DNA of 64,000 nt from Streptomyces sp. HmicA12 (GCF_000373565.1 NZ_KB891800.1:186001-250000), one strand, 5' to 3'; numbered from the stretch's first letter, positions 34,386-45,583 are shown. Notes: generated by a model not told the origin, from the letters alone. A program made the numbers and translations.

Positions 34386-36097
34386 GCCTGCCACACCACC
34401 GTCGTCCCGCCCCCGTCGTCCCCGAACCCGGGCCCGTACCAACTGTCGCCGCCGAGCGACTCGGCCCGCCGCTTGAGGTTCTTCAGGCCGCTGCGCCGCC
34501 CGCCTTCCGGGATGCCCACGCCGTCGTCGGCGACCGTGAGACGGACGCCCTGCTGCCCGTCGGGCAGGATCACGCCGGCGTCCACGAGGACGTCGATGTG
34601 GGCGGCCCTGGAGTGCCGGAACGCGTTCGAGAGGGCCTCCCGCAGGGCGGCGATGAGGTTCTTGCCGGTGAGTTCGCCGACGACCGTGTCGACCGGCCCG
34701 AGGAAGCGGTGCGAGGGCTTGAAGCCCAGGGGCACGGCCGCCATGTTGATCTCGCGCAGGACACGCGTGCGCAGCCCCGACGGCGCCTCCGCGGGTCCCT
34801 GCTGGAGCGCGAAGATGGCGGTGCGGATCTCCTGGATGGTGGTGTCGAGCTCGTCGACGGACTTGCCGATCCCGGCCTGCACCTCGGGCACGACGGACCG
34901 GCGCTGGGCGGTCTCCAGCATCATCCCGGTGGCGAAGAGCCGCTGGATGACGAGGTCGTGCAGATCGCGCGCGATCCGGTCCCGGTCCTCGAAGACGGCC
35001 AGCCGTTCCCGGTCGCGCTGCGCCTCGGCCATCATCAGCGCGAGCGCGGCCTGCGAGGCGAACTGGGTGGCGAGCGTCCGCTCCACCTCGGTGAAAGGCC
35101 GTCCCCCGCGCGCGCGGGGCGTCACCAAGGTCCCGAGGACCCGGCCGTCGCTCTGCAGGGGCAGCATCATGGCCGGTCCGTAGCCCCGCGCGAGGTCGGT
35201 CAGGATGCGCGGGTCACCTGCCGCGTCGTCGATGAAGACGGCCTGGCCGTCGAGGAGCTCGGAGACGATCTCGCTCTCCGGGGGAATGATCACGCCGAGC
35301 ATGACGGAGGGCCCCTCCGAGGCGACGGCGACGATCTCCATGCCTCCCTCCTCCGCGGGCAGCAGCACGATCCCGGCGTCGGACTCGGACAGCTTGCGGG
35401 CCTGTTCGGCGACCACTTGGAGCGCGTCCTCGGCGTCGCCGCCGGAGAGCAGCGCGGTGGTCACGGCGACCGACCCGTCGATCCACCGCTCCCGCTGTCT
35501 GGCCGCTTCGTAGAGGCGTGCGTTGCCGATCGCGATGCCGGCCTCCGTGGCGAGTACTCGGACCATGTTCAGGTCGTAGTCGTTGAACTCGCCGCCGCCG
35601 CGCTTCTCGGTGAGGTACAGGTTTCCGAAGATCTCCCCCTGTACGCGGATGGGGACGCCCAGGAAGGTCCGCATCGGCGGATGGTGCGCGGGAAACCCGC
35701 ACGAGCGCGGGTCGTCCGCGAGGTCCGCGAGGTGCACCGGGTCGGGGTCGTGGATGAGCGCGCCGAGCAGGCCCCGATGGCCGTCGGGCAGCCGCCCGAT
35801 GCGCTCCGCGGTCTGCGCGTCGATGCCGTGGTAGACGAAGTCGGAGAGCCCGTCGCCGTCCTCGGAGACGACCCCGATCGCGGCGTACTCGGCGTCCGCC
35901 AGCTCGGCCGCCGTCTCGCAGATCCGGTCCAGCGTGGAGTGCAGTTCCAGGCCGGTCCCCACGGACCGCATCGCTTCGAGGAGCTGCGGCACGCGCGCGG
36001 TCAGCTCGGTCGACAGACCTTGAAGGCTGCGCGTGGCTTGGGTCGCCGCCTCCAGGGAGTCGGCGTCGGGCACAGCGGGGTCCGGGGGTGCTGCCAT
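34376..36097 (-). CDS. GAF-domain sensor histidine kinase (orphan, DevS-like)
   Basis: A 573-residue cytoplasmic kinase with two GAF domains (about 55-195 and 215-355), a HisKA_3 dimer/phospho-acceptor region DRDRIARDLHDLVIQRLFATG (His near 381) and a GHKL ATPase domain with NAFRHSRA and ADDGVGIPEG. The domain order resembles the DevS/DosT hypoxia sensors. No response regulator is adjacent. The stop-to-start gap to cydCD upstream is only 43 bp, so it may be the last gene of a cyd transcript, linking it to redox state. Confidence 0.9.
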   Translation of the reverse strand: MAAPPDPAVPDADSLEAATQATRSLQGLSTELTARVPQLLEAMRSVGTGLELHSTLDRICETAAELADAEYAAIGVVSEDGDGLSDFVYHGIDAQTAERIGRLPDGHRGLLGALIHDPDPVHLADLADDPRSCGFPAHHPPMRTFLGVPIRVQGEIFGNLYLTEKRGGGEFNDYDLNMVRVLATEAGIAIGNARLYEAARQRERWIDGSVAVTTALLSGGDAEDALQVVAEQARKLSESDAGIVLLPAEEGGMEIVAVASEGPSVMLGVIIPPESEIVSELLDGQAVFIDDAAGDPRILTDLARGYGPAMMLPLQSDGRVLGTLVTPRARGGRPFTEVERTLATQFASQAALALMMAEAQRDRERLAVFEDRDRIARDLHDLVIQRLFATGMMLETAQRRSVVPEVQAGIGKSVDELDTTIQEIRTAIFALQQGPAEAPSGLRTRVLREINMAAVPLGFKPSHRFLGPVDTVVGELTGKNLIAALREALSNAFRHSRAAHIDVLVDAGVILPDGQQGVRLTVADDGVGIPEGGRRSGLKNLKRRAESLGGDSWYGPGFGDDGGGTTVVWQAPY

Positions 36098-36140
36098 GCC
36101 CTTGAGCCTAGTTAGTCCTATTTAGCGAGGAAAGTCGGGG

Positions 36141-39100
36141 TCACTCTGCGAGCCCGGCTCCGGGCCCCGCCCCGACCAGCAGTTCCGCCGCGCCCTCCCG
36201 TTCCCGCATCCGCCGCAGCGGCCCGTCGACAGCGACCAGGTCGGCGTAGGAGCCGCGCTGCACGACCCGTCCGCCGTCGAGCACGAGCACCTCGTCCACG
36301 GCGTCCAGCCCGGCGAGCCGGTGCGTGATCAGCACGCTCGTCCGCCCCCGGGTGGCGTCCAGCAGATCCGCGGTCAGGGCGTCGGCGGTCTCCAGGTCGA
36401 GGTGTTCGGCGGGCTCGTCGAGCACGAGGACCGGGAAGTCGGCGAGCAGCGCGCGGGCCAGGGCGAGCCGCTGCCGCTGCCCGCCGGAGAGCCTCGCCGC
36501 GTGCTCACCCACGAGGGTGTCGAGCCCGTTCGGCAGCGCGTCCGCCCAGTCCAGGAGCCGTACGCGTCCGAGCGCGGCCCGCAGTTCGTCCTCGCCGGCG
36601 TCCTTCTTGGCGAGCAGCAGGTTCTCACGCACGGAGCTGTCGAAGAGGTGCGCGTCCTGGGCGCACAGGCCGACGAGACGTCGTACGTCGTCGCCGTCGA
36701 GCGCGTGCGCGTCCGTCCCGCCCAGCGTGTACGTCCCGCCGTCCGCGTCGAGGAAGCGCAGCAGCACCTGCGCGAGGGTGGTCTTGCCGGAGCCGGACGG
36801 GCCCACGACGGCGACCCTGCGGCCCCGCTCCAGCGTCAGGTCGACGCCGGCCAGCGCGTCCCGCGCCTGCCCCTCGTACCGGGCGACGAGATCGCGCACC
36901 ACGAGCGGGAAGGGATCCCGCGGCGCCTGTGCGGGCCGCTCCGGCTCCCGTACGGGTTCGGGGGCGTCGAGGACCTCGTGGACCCGCTCGGCGCTCTTGC
37001 GGACCCGCTGCCGGTACTGCACGGCGAGCGGCAGGCCGAGCACCGCCTCGAACGCGGCGAGCGGCGTCAGCACGACGACCGCGAGCGAGACCCCGTCGAG
37101 CTGTCCGGCGCGCACGCCCTGGACGCCGACGAGCGCCGCCGCGGCCACGGTCAGGCCGGTGATCAGGGCGGTGAGCCCGTCGCCGAGCGCGGTCGCGGTG
37201 GCCGCGCGCGAGGCGATCCGGGTCAGCACGGAGTCGGCGGCGCGGGCGTCCCGCGTACGTCGCGGAAGGGCGCCCGCGACCGTCAGTTCCGCGGTGCCGG
37301 TGAGCAGTTCGGCCACCCGGGTAGCGAGCACGCCGCGCGCGGGGGCCAGCCTCTGTTCGGCGCGGCGGGCGACGGCTCCGGAGAGCAGCGGCACACCGAC
37401 CCCGGCGAGGAGCAGTCCGGCGGCGAGCACGGCTCCGGCCGCGGGCAGCATCCACGCGGTGAACGCCACCGCTCCCGTGCCGACGAGTGCGGCGACCGAC
37501 GCGGGCAGCAGCCAGCGCAGCCAGTAGTCCTGGAGGGCGTCCACGTCGGCGACGAGCCGCGACAGCAGATCGCCGCGCCGCTGGGTCCGCAGCCCGGCGG
37601 GGGCGAGCCGCTCCAGGCGCCGGTAGACGGCGACCCGGGTGTCGGCCAGCATCCGCAGCACGGCGTCGTGCGAGACGAGCCGCTCCATGTACCGGAAGAG
37701 GGCCCGGCCGATGCCGAACGCGCGCGTGGCCGTCACCGCGACCATCAGGTAGAGCACCGGCGGCTGCTGCGAGGCCCGCGAGATCAGCCAGCCTGAAGTG
37801 GCCATGAGGCCCACGGAGCTGCCGAGCGCGAGCGCGCCGAGCAGCAGGGCGAGCGCGAGCCGCGACCGGCGCGGCCGGGCGGCGGCCCGCAGCCGGGCCA
37901 GGACGTGCCCGTGCGCCGCCTCCGTGTCCCGCACCCCCCGGACCGGCTCGGCCGCCTCACGAACGGCGGTCGGCGCGGGAACCTCGGCGGACACGGCCAC
38001 AGCGGCCCGGCCCGTCCGTGCCGTCCCCGGCGCCTCGATCCGCACCACCCGGTCGGCCACCGCGAGCAGCGCCGGCCGGTGCACGACGAGCAGCACCGTC
38101 CGGCCCACGGCCAGCCTGCGCACCGCCTCGACGATGCCCGCCTCGGTCTCGCCGTCCAGGGCGGCCGTCGGTTCGTCGAGCAGCACCACGGGCCGGTCGG
38201 CGAGGAACGCCCGGGCCAGCGCGAGCCGTTGCCGCTGCCCGGCCGAGAGCCCGGCCCCGTCCTCGCCGAGCACGGTCGCCGCGCCCTCGGGCAGCGCCTC
38301 CACGAACTCCAGCGCGCCGACCTCCCGCAGGGCGCCCAGCACCGCCGCGTCGTCGGCGTCGGGCCGGGCGAGCCGTACGTTGTCCGCGATCGACCCCGCG
38401 TACAGCTGCGGCCGCTGCGGCACCCACGCCACGCGCGCGTGCCACGCCTCCCGCGCCATGTCCGCGAGGTCGACGTCCCCCACGACGACCCGCCCGCTAC
38501 AGGGACGTACGAAACCCAACAGGGCGCTCAGCAGCGTCGACTTGCCGGCGCCGCTCGGCCCGACCAGAGCGACGGTCTCCCCCTGGGCGACCTCGAAGGA
38601 CACCTCCGACACGGCGTCCGAGGTCCGCCCGTCATGGCGGACGGAAACGCTTTCGAACCTGATGCCACCGCCCGAAGCGGCGCTCCGCGTGCCGGACTCG
38701 GGCAGCGGGGTCTCCAGCACGGCGAAGATCTCCTCCGCCGCCGCGAGGCCCTCGGCCGCAGCGTGGTACTGCGCGCCCACCTGCCGCAGCGGCAGATACG
38801 CCTCGGGCGCCAGGATCAGGATCACCAGGCCCACGTACAGGTCCATCTCGCCGTGCACGAGCCGCATGCCGATGGTGACGGCCACGAGCGCGACCGACAG
38901 CGTGGCGAGCAGCTCCAGCGCGAACGACGAGAGGAAGGCGATCCGCAGGGTGCGCACGGTCGCCCTGCGGTACTCACCGGTGATCTTGCGGATGGACTCG
39001 GCCTGCGCCTTGGCGCGGCCGAACACCTTCAGCGTCGGCAGGCCCGCGACCACGTCCAGGAAGTGCCCCGACAGGCGGGACAGCAGCCGCCACTGCCGGT

Positions 39101-39668
39101 CCATCCGGGACTGGGTGGCCCAGCCGATGAGCATCATGAAGACCGGGATGAGGGGCAGTGTGCCGACGATGATCGCCGCCGACACCCAGTCCTCGGTGAC
39201 GATGCGGGCGAGCACCGCCACCGGAACCACCACCGCGAGCCCCAACTGCGGCAGATAGCGCGAGAAGTAGTCGTCCAGTGCGTCCACGCCCCGCGTCGCG
39301 AGCGCCACCAGCGACCCGGTGCGCTGCCCGCTCAGCCACCCGGGACCGAGCTGCGCGGCGCGCTCGAGCAGCCGCCCGCGCAACTCGGACTTGACCGCCG
39401 CGCTCGCCCGGTGCGCGGCCAGTTCGGTCACCCAGGACACGAGCCCGCGCCCGACGGCGACCACCGCGAGGAGCGTCAGGGGGGTGGCGAGCCGGTCCAC
39501 GTCGAAACCGTGCTGGAAGGCGCCCACCACCACCTCGGCGACGAGCATCGCCTGAGCGATGACCAGGCCCGCCCCGACGGCGCCGAGAGCCACCACGGCG
39601 ATCAGGAAGAGGCGAGTGGCCCGGGCGTACCGGAACAGGCGCTGGTCGATCGGTTTCACGTGAAACAC
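36141..39668 (-). CDS. cydCD: CydDC fusion: ABC exporter for cytochrome bd assembly
   Basis: A 1175-residue protein joining CydD (about 1-540) and CydC (about 590-1160). Each half has six helices and a full ATPase: Walker A GPSGAGKST and GPSGSGKTT, signatures LSAGQRQRLALAR and LSGGQRQRLALAR, Walker B VVLLDEPTA and VLVLDEPAE. In E. coli CydDC exports glutathione/cysteine and is needed for haem bd maturation. The GTG start lies inside a perfect parS, encoding the peptide MFHVKP. Confidence 0.96.
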   Translation of the reverse strand: MFHVKPIDQRLFRYARATRLFLIAVVALGAVGAGLVIAQAMLVAEVVVGAFQHGFDVDRLATPLTLLAVVAVGRGLVSWVTELAAHRASAAVKSELRGRLLERAAQLGPGWLSGQRTGSLVALATRGVDALDDYFSRYLPQLGLAVVVPVAVLARIVTEDWVSAAIIVGTLPLIPVFMMLIGWATQSRMDRQWRLLSRLSGHFLDVVAGLPTLKVFGRAKAQAESIRKITGEYRRATVRTLRIAFLSSFALELLATLSVALVAVTIGMRLVHGEMDLYVGLVILILAPEAYLPLRQVGAQYHAAAEGLAAAEEIFAVLETPLPESGTRSAASGGGIRFESVSVRHDGRTSDAVSEVSFEVAQGETVALVGPSGAGKSTLLSALLGFVRPCSGRVVVGDVDLADMAREAWHARVAWVPQRPQLYAGSIADNVRLARPDADDAAVLGALREVGALEFVEALPEGAATVLGEDGAGLSAGQRQRLALARAFLADRPVVLLDEPTAALDGETEAGIVEAVRRLAVGRTVLLVVHRPALLAVADRVVRIEAPGTARTGRAAVAVSAEVPAPTAVREAAEPVRGVRDTEAAHGHVLARLRAAARPRRSRLALALLLGALALGSSVGLMATSGWLISRASQQPPVLYLMVAVTATRAFGIGRALFRYMERLVSHDAVLRMLADTRVAVYRRLERLAPAGLRTQRRGDLLSRLVADVDALQDYWLRWLLPASVAALVGTGAVAFTAWMLPAAGAVLAAGLLLAGVGVPLLSGAVARRAEQRLAPARGVLATRVAELLTGTAELTVAGALPRRTRDARAADSVLTRIASRAATATALGDGLTALITGLTVAAAALVGVQGVRAGQLDGVSLAVVVLTPLAAFEAVLGLPLAVQYRQRVRKSAERVHEVLDAPEPVREPERPAQAPRDPFPLVVRDLVARYEGQARDALAGVDLTLERGRRVAVVGPSGSGKTTLAQVLLRFLDADGGTYTLGGTDAHALDGDDVRRLVGLCAQDAHLFDSSVRENLLLAKKDAGEDELRAALGRVRLLDWADALPNGLDTLVGEHAARLSGGQRQRLALARALLADFPVLVLDEPAEHLDLETADALTADLLDATRGRTSVLITHRLAGLDAVDEVLVLDGGRVVQRGSYADLVAVDGPLRRMREREGAAELLVGAGPGAGLAE
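39653..39666. other. Perfect parS site over the cydCD start
   Basis: GTTTCACGTGAAAC is an exact match to the Streptomyces ParB-binding parS. It covers codons 1-5 of cydCD (FHVK). Bound ParB could affect this gene. Confidence 0.9.
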
Positions 39669-39693
39669 ACCCTCACATCAGGCGGGTTCGGGC

Positions 39694-40698
<1,005 letters not shown>

Positions 40699-40711
40699 GG
40701 TGCTTCTCCTC

Positions 40712-42292
40712 TCAGTACGCGAAGGTCAGGGGCTTGTCGGCGTCGTCGTCGGAGTCGTTCGATCCGTCTGAGCCGCCACCGGAGGGCCCGCGCAGCTTCG
40801 GATCCTTGGTGGGCGGTTCCTCGTCCGTGTCGGGGCCCTGGATGGCGTACTTCTTCATCAGCCGGATGTTGATCCAGAACAGCACCCCGTAGAGCAGGGT
40901 CAGAGCGGTGAGCGAGAGCGCCATCTCGGTCTGGCTGACACCGGGGGAGACCGAGTCCGCGGTCTTGAACAGACCGAAGACGGCCCAGGGCTGACGCCCC
41001 ATCTCGGTGAAGATCCAGCCGATGGAGTTGGCGATGAAGGGGAAGATCAGCGAGGCCATGCCGACCCGCCAGCCCCACTTGGTGACGGTCGGGCCCAGCG
41101 CCCTGTTCTTGGTGAGCATCAGCTTCGGGATCTCGTCCTCACCCCTGCGATGCTCCGGCGCCAGCCATCGCCTCTTGCGTGTCAGCCAGAATCCGGCGCC
41201 CGCGGCGACGGCCGCGGTGAGCCCGATGCCGATCATCAGGCGGAAGCCCCAGAAGGTGACGAAGATGTTGGGGACGTAGTCCTCGGCCTTGCCGCCGTAC
41301 TTCTCGGCCTCGGCCTTGGCGGTCTCGTGGATGCCGGGGACACAGCTGGAGAAGTTGTCGTCGGCCAGGAAGGAGAGCAGGCCCGGAAGCTCTATCTCGA
41401 CGGAGTTGTGGCCCTTGCTCACGTCGCCGACGGCGAAGATGGAGAACGGTGCGGGACATTCGGTGTCCCACAGCGCCTCGGCCGAAGCCATCTTCATCGG
41501 CTGCTGCTTGAACATCACCTTGGCCAGCGCGTCACCGGAGAAGGCGACCAGAACGCCCGCGATCATCGCCGTGACCAGGCCGAGCCGCAGCGAACTGCGC
41601 AGCGTGACGGTGCGCTTCGGGTCGACGTGCTCGCCGGCGTCCTTCTGCTTCTTGATCTTCCACAGGAGGTAACTGGCGATCCCGATCATGAATGCGCCGC
41701 CGGTCAGGAAGGCCGAGGAGATGGTGTGCGCGAACTGGACGACCGCGGTGTTCTGGAAGAGGACGTGCCAGATGTCGTTGAGGTGGGCCACCCCGGTCTT
41801 CTTGTCGATCTCGTAGCCGACCGGGTGCTGCATCCAGGAGTTGGCCGCCAGGATGAAGTAGGCCGAGGCCAGCGTGCCGATCGACACCATCCACATGCAC
41901 GCGCAGTGGATCTTCTTGGGCAGCTTGTCCCAGCCGAAGATCCACAGCCCGATGAAGGTGGACTCGAAGAAGAAGGCGATCAGCGCCTCCATCGCGAGCG
42001 GGGCGCCGAAGACGTCACCGACGAACTTCGAGTAGTCCGACCAGTTCATGCCGAACTGGAACTCCTGCACGAGACCGGTTGCCACACCGATCGCGATGTT
42101 GATCAGGAAAAGCTTCCCCCAGAACTTCGTGGCGTGGAAGTACTTCTCCTTGCCCGTGCGCACCCATGCCGTCTCCAGGCCGGCCGTGAGCGCGGCCAGA
42201 GAGATCGTCAGTGGAACGAACAGGAAGTGGTAGACGGTGGTGATGCCGAACTGCCATCGCGCCAGAGTCTCCGGCGCCAGAGCCAGGTCCAC
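40712..42292 (-). CDS. cydA: Cytochrome bd oxidase subunit I
   Basis: A 526-residue membrane subunit binding haems b558, b595 and d. It begins LAPETLARWQFGITTVYHFLF with the haem b595 His, contains the second axial region FAHTISSAF and the GRQPWAVFG motif near the end; the C-terminus is a charged cytoplasmic tail. The Q-loop is short. GTG 42292 follows AAGGAGAG. First gene of cydA-cydB-cydCD under Rex-type control. Confidence 0.96.
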   Translation of the reverse strand: MDLALAPETLARWQFGITTVYHFLFVPLTISLAALTAGLETAWVRTGKEKYFHATKFWGKLFLINIAIGVATGLVQEFQFGMNWSDYSKFVGDVFGAPLAMEALIAFFFESTFIGLWIFGWDKLPKKIHCACMWMVSIGTLASAYFILAANSWMQHPVGYEIDKKTGVAHLNDIWHVLFQNTAVVQFAHTISSAFLTGGAFMIGIASYLLWKIKKQKDAGEHVDPKRTVTLRSSLRLGLVTAMIAGVLVAFSGDALAKVMFKQQPMKMASAEALWDTECPAPFSIFAVGDVSKGHNSVEIELPGLLSFLADDNFSSCVPGIHETAKAEAEKYGGKAEDYVPNIFVTFWGFRLMIGIGLTAAVAAGAGFWLTRKRRWLAPEHRRGEDEIPKLMLTKNRALGPTVTKWGWRVGMASLIFPFIANSIGWIFTEMGRQPWAVFGLFKTADSVSPGVSQTEMALSLTALTLLYGVLFWINIRLMKKYAIQGPDTDEEPPTKDPKLRGPSGGGSDGSNDSDDDADKPLTFAY

Positions 42293-42372
42293 TGCGTCTC
42301 TCCTTACATCGCTGTGGTCACAGCGGCAGTTTGCCCCTTTAATCCCACAAATCCCGGGAGGAACCGGGACAC

Positions 42373-42400
42373 GCTTGTGAACGCGTTCACATTCACAAGC
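42373..42400. promoter_or_regulatory. Nested Rex operators (ROP) upstream of cydA
   Basis: TGTGAACGCGTTCACA (42376-42391) is an exact match to the ROP consensus TGTGAAC-N3-TTCACA type for the NADH/NAD sensor Rex. A wider dyad GCTTGTGAA (42373-42381)/TTCACAAGC (42392-42400) overlaps it. The site is about 84 bp upstream of the cydA start; a CATAAT element lies next to it on the minus strand. High NADH should release Rex and switch on cyd. Confidence 0.93.
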
Positions 42401-42539
42401 ATTATGTCGTACTGACTGTCGGGATCCGAAGGGGGGTCCCCTTACTGCGAGGAACGCCACAGCGGCACGGAGGGAAGGGTTTCCGGGGCCCCGCGACAGG
42501 GGGTTCCGGAGAGCTTCAACATATTGTTGAATTCGTCGC

Positions 42540-42956
42540 ATGCAGTCGACGCCCGAACAGCCTCGGACCCGCATCCGCATCTCCTGGCCGGCCGGACACA
42601 TCACGGCGACGGTCGATGCCACACCGACAACGCAGGCCCTGCTCACGGCGCTTCCGCTCACCGCGACGGCGAACACGTGGGGCGAGGAGGTCTACTTCGA
42701 CACGGGCGTCAGCGTCCCGCGCGAGGCCGACGCCCGGCAGGTCGTGGAGCCGGGCACGGTGGCCTTCTGGACGGACGGCGACGCCCTCGCCCTCCCCTAC
42801 GGCCCCACGCCGATCTCGCGAGGCGACGAGTGCCGCCTCGCGAGCCCGTGCAATCTGCTCGGCCGGCTCGACGGGGACCCGCGGGCGCTCGCCACCGTGC
42901 GGGGCGGCGACCCGATCCGCGTCGAACTCGACCTTGAACAGAGCTGGTCTTTCTGA
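42540..42956 (+). CDS. Cyclophilin-like fold protein
   Basis: A 138-residue soluble protein of the Cyclophil_like (PF04126-type) family: IRISWPAGHITATVDATPTT, WGEEVYFDTGV, PGTVAFWTDGDALALPYGPTP and NLLGRLDGDP. Members have the fold without proven isomerase activity. ATG 42540 is the first start. It is divergent from cydA and its stop is 15 bp from the hisC stop, where TTTCTGAGG is repeated. Confidence 0.83.
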   Translation: MQSTPEQPRTRIRISWPAGHITATVDATPTTQALLTALPLTATANTWGEEVYFDTGVSVPREADARQVVEPGTVAFWTDGDALALPYGPTPISRGDECRLASPCNLLGRLDGDPRALATVRGGDPIRVELDLEQSWSF

Positions 42957-42971
42957 GGTCTTTCTGAGGGC

Positions 42972-44051
42972 CTAGAGCTCCTTGCGGAACGCCTCCGCGG
43001 CCTGCAGGAAGATGTCGTTGGCCTCGGTCTCGCCGATCGTGGCCCGCATCCCCTCACCGGCGAACGGCCGCACGACGACGCCGGCCGCCTCGCATGCCGC
43101 CGCGAACTCCATGGTCCTCTCCCCGAGGCGCAGCCACACGAAGTTGGCCTGCGTCTCGGGCACGGTCCAGCCCTGCGCCCGCAGCGCGTCGACGACCCTG
43201 GTCCGCTCGGACACCAACGAACCGACGCGGCCGAGGAGTTCGTCCTCCGCCCGCAGCGAGGCGACCGCCGCGTCCTGCGCGAGCTGGCTCACGCCGAACG
43301 GCACGGCCGTCTTGCGCAGCGCGGCCGCGACCGGCTCGTGGGCGATGGCGAAGCCGACCCGCAGCCCCGCGAGCCCGTAGGCCTTCGAGAAGGTCCGCAG
43401 CACCGCCACGTTCGGCCGGTCCCGGTAGATCTCCACACCGTCGGGCACCTCGGCGTCGCGGATGAACTCCCGGTACGCCTCGTCGAGCACGACCAGCACG
43501 TCGGAGGGCACCCGGTCGAGGAACCGTTCCAGTTCGGCCCGGCGGATGGCGTTGCCCGTGGGGTTGTTGGGATTGCAGACGAAGATGAGGCGCGTGCGCT
43601 CGGTGATCGCGTCGGCCATGGCGTCGAGGTCGTGGTCCTCGTCCGGCGTGAGCGGCACCTTCACGGACGTCGCACCGCTGATCTGCGTGATGATCGGGTA
43701 CGCCTCGAAGGACCGCCACGCGTAGATGACCTCGTCACCCGGGCCGCTGGTCGCCTGGAGCAGCTGCTGGGCGACGCCCACCGAGCCGGTGCCGGTCGCC
43801 AGATGCGTCACCGGCACGTCGAAGCGGTCGGCCAGTTCGTTCATCAGCCCGGTGCAGGCCATGTCCGGGTAGCGGTTGAAGGTCCCGGCCGCGGCGATCG
43901 CCCGCTCCATGACGCCGGGCAGCGGGGGATACGGGTTCTCGTTGGAGGACAGCTTGTACGCCACCGGCCCTCCGGCGGCGGCCGGCTTGCCCGGCACATA
44001 GGCGGGGACCCCCTCCAGCTCGGCGCGCAGCTTGGGGTTCGTCTCGCTCAC
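42972..44051 (-). CDS. hisC: Histidinol-phosphate aminotransferase
   Basis: A 359-residue class I/II PLP enzyme of histidine biosynthesis, possibly also using aromatic substrates. It has [16 protein letters not shown] at the start, NPNNPTGN, and the Schiff-base Lys in [19 protein letters not shown] 44051 is placed by AAGGAGGA; an open frame to 44081 lacks a site. It stands apart from a his operon, so it may be a second copy with an aromatic-aminotransferase role. Confidence 0.9.
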   Translation of the reverse strand: MSETNPKLRAELEGVPAYVPGKPAAAGGPVAYKLSSNENPYPPLPGVMERAIAAAGTFNRYPDMACTGLMNELADRFDVPVTHLATGTGSVGVAQQLLQATSGPGDEVIYAWRSFEAYPIITQISGATSVKVPLTPDEDHDLDAMADAITERTRLIFVCNPNNPTGNAIRRAELERFLDRVPSDVLVVLDEAYREFIRDAEVPDGVEIYRDRPNVAVLRTFSKAYGLAGLRVGFAIAHEPVAAALRKTAVPFGVSQLAQDAAVASLRAEDELLGRVGSLVSERTRVVDALRAQGWTVPETQANFVWLRLGERTMEFAAACEAAGVVVRPFAGEGMRATIGETEANDIFLQAAEAFRKEL

Positions 44052-44420
44052 CGCAGTCCTCCTTGTGACCCACCGTTCCAATACTGCTCACCTTAAGAGG
44101 ATTCGCCGCCCGCCCCAATGGGCGGGGACTCATCGGCCTCACGAAGGCGTACGAAGCAAGGGGGGCGCTCCTTGCCCTGGCGCGCGCCGGTGGCTCACGC
44201 CGTGGCGCGCATCACCCGTGAAGGTGAGTTGAGACCTAGTCGCAACATCGTCGACTTGGCAGGCTCATGCGTGACGACAAGTGACGTATCAGAGTTCCGA
44301 CCTCCAACTCTCCTACATTCCAAGGTCATTGACGCTGCATCACCTTGCAGAAACGTGCCTGTCAACCCCGGCATATGCGCCCCCGCAATGCAGCCGCATG
44401 AGCCCTACTATCGGCTCGCC
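44052..44420. other. Divergent intergenic region upstream of LacI gene
   Basis: About 370 bp between hisC and the LacI regulator, mostly GC-poorer than coding DNA from 44230 on. It should contain both promoters. I see no clear operator, RNA or gene. Confidence 0.4.
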
Positions 44421-45533
44421 ATGACAGCAGCAGGGAAGCACCAGGTGAGCCGGGCAGAGACGACCCGCAGAGGTACCCGGCCGGGCCGGGCCGGCATCAG
44501 AGACGTTGCCGCCGCCGCCGGGGTCTCGATCACGACTGTCTCCGACGCACTCAACGGCAAGGGCCGGCTCCCCGACGCCACCCGACGCCACGTCCGCGAG
44601 GTCGCCGACCGGCTGGGCTATCGCCCTTCCGCGGCTGCCCGAACCCTCCGTACCGGCAAGTCGGGCCTGATCGGCCTGACCGTGACGACGTACGGGGATG
44701 AACCTTTCACCTTCACCGAATTCGCGTACTTCGCGGAGATGGCGAGAGCCGCGACCTCGGCCGCGCTCGCCCGCGGCTACGCCCTTGTCATCCTGCCCGC
44801 CACCTCACGCCACGACGTGTGGTCGAACGTCGCCCTCGACGGCACCGTCGTCATCGACCCCTCCGACCACGACCCGGTCGTCAGCGAGCTGGTCCGCCAG
44901 GGCCTGCCCGTCGTCTCGGACGGACGTCCCGCGGGCACCCTGCCCGTGACCGCCTGGGTGGACAACGACCACGAGGCCGCCGTGCTCGGCATCCTCGACC
45001 ACCTCGCCGAGGCCGGCGCCCGCCGCATCGGCCTCCTCACGGGCACCACCACCGACACGTACACCCATCTCTCCACCTCCGCGTATCTGCGCTGGTGCGA
45101 GCGGATCGGGCAGGAACCGGTCTACGAGTCCTACCCCGCGCACGACCCGTGCGCGGGCGCCGTCGCCGCCGACCGCCTCCTCGCCCGGCCCGACCGCCCC
45201 GACGCGGTCTACGGCCTCTTCGATCCCAACGGCACGGATCTGCTCGCCGCGGCCCGCCGCTACGGGCTCCGCGTCCCGGAAGACCTGCTGCTCGTGTGCT
45301 GCAGCGAGTCGAACGTGTACGCGAACACCGAGCCGCCCATCACGACGCTCTCGCTCAAACCGCGGCGCATCGGCACGGCCGTCGTCCAGCTCCTCATCGA
45401 CGCCATCGAGGGGGTCGATTCGGACCTTCCGGTCGAGCAGGTGATACCGACGGAACTCATCGTGCGGACCTCGTCCCAGCGCCGCCCGTCCCGCACGACC
45501 GTCAGCCCGCCCCGCTCCCCGAAGCGGGGGTGA
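44421..45533 (+). CDS. LacI family transcriptional regulator
   Basis: A 370-residue repressor. The helix-turn-helix GIRDVAAAAGVSITTVSDALNG (near 25-46) and hinge RTLRTGKSGLIGLT precede a periplasmic-binding-like effector domain. ATG 44421 has no obvious ribosome site; ATG 44391 would add ten residues. No sugar-utilisation operon is adjacent, so the target and effector are unknown. A terminator follows at 45548. Confidence 0.88.
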   Translation: MTAAGKHQVSRAETTRRGTRPGRAGIRDVAAAAGVSITTVSDALNGKGRLPDATRRHVREVADRLGYRPSAAARTLRTGKSGLIGLTVTTYGDEPFTFTEFAYFAEMARAATSAALARGYALVILPATSRHDVWSNVALDGTVVIDPSDHDPVVSELVRQGLPVVSDGRPAGTLPVTAWVDNDHEAAVLGILDHLAEAGARRIGLLTGTTTDTYTHLSTSAYLRWCERIGQEPVYESYPAHDPCAGAVAADRLLARPDRPDAVYGLFDPNGTDLLAAARRYGLRVPEDLLLVCCSESNVYANTEPPITTLSLKPRRIGTAVVQLLIDAIEGVDSDLPVEQVIPTELIVRTSSQRRPSRTTVSPPRSPKRG

Positions 45534-45547
45534 CCCTCCTCGCCGCT

Positions 45548-45583
45548 CCCTCGGCGCCCCGCGACCCCGCGGGACGCCGAGGG
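45548..45583 (+). terminator. Hairpin after LacI gene
   Basis: The arms 45548-45563 and 45568-45583 form a 16-bp stem with one mismatch and a 4-nt loop, 15 bp after the stop. A second copy of GACGCCGAGGG follows. No strong U-run. Confidence 0.65.
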
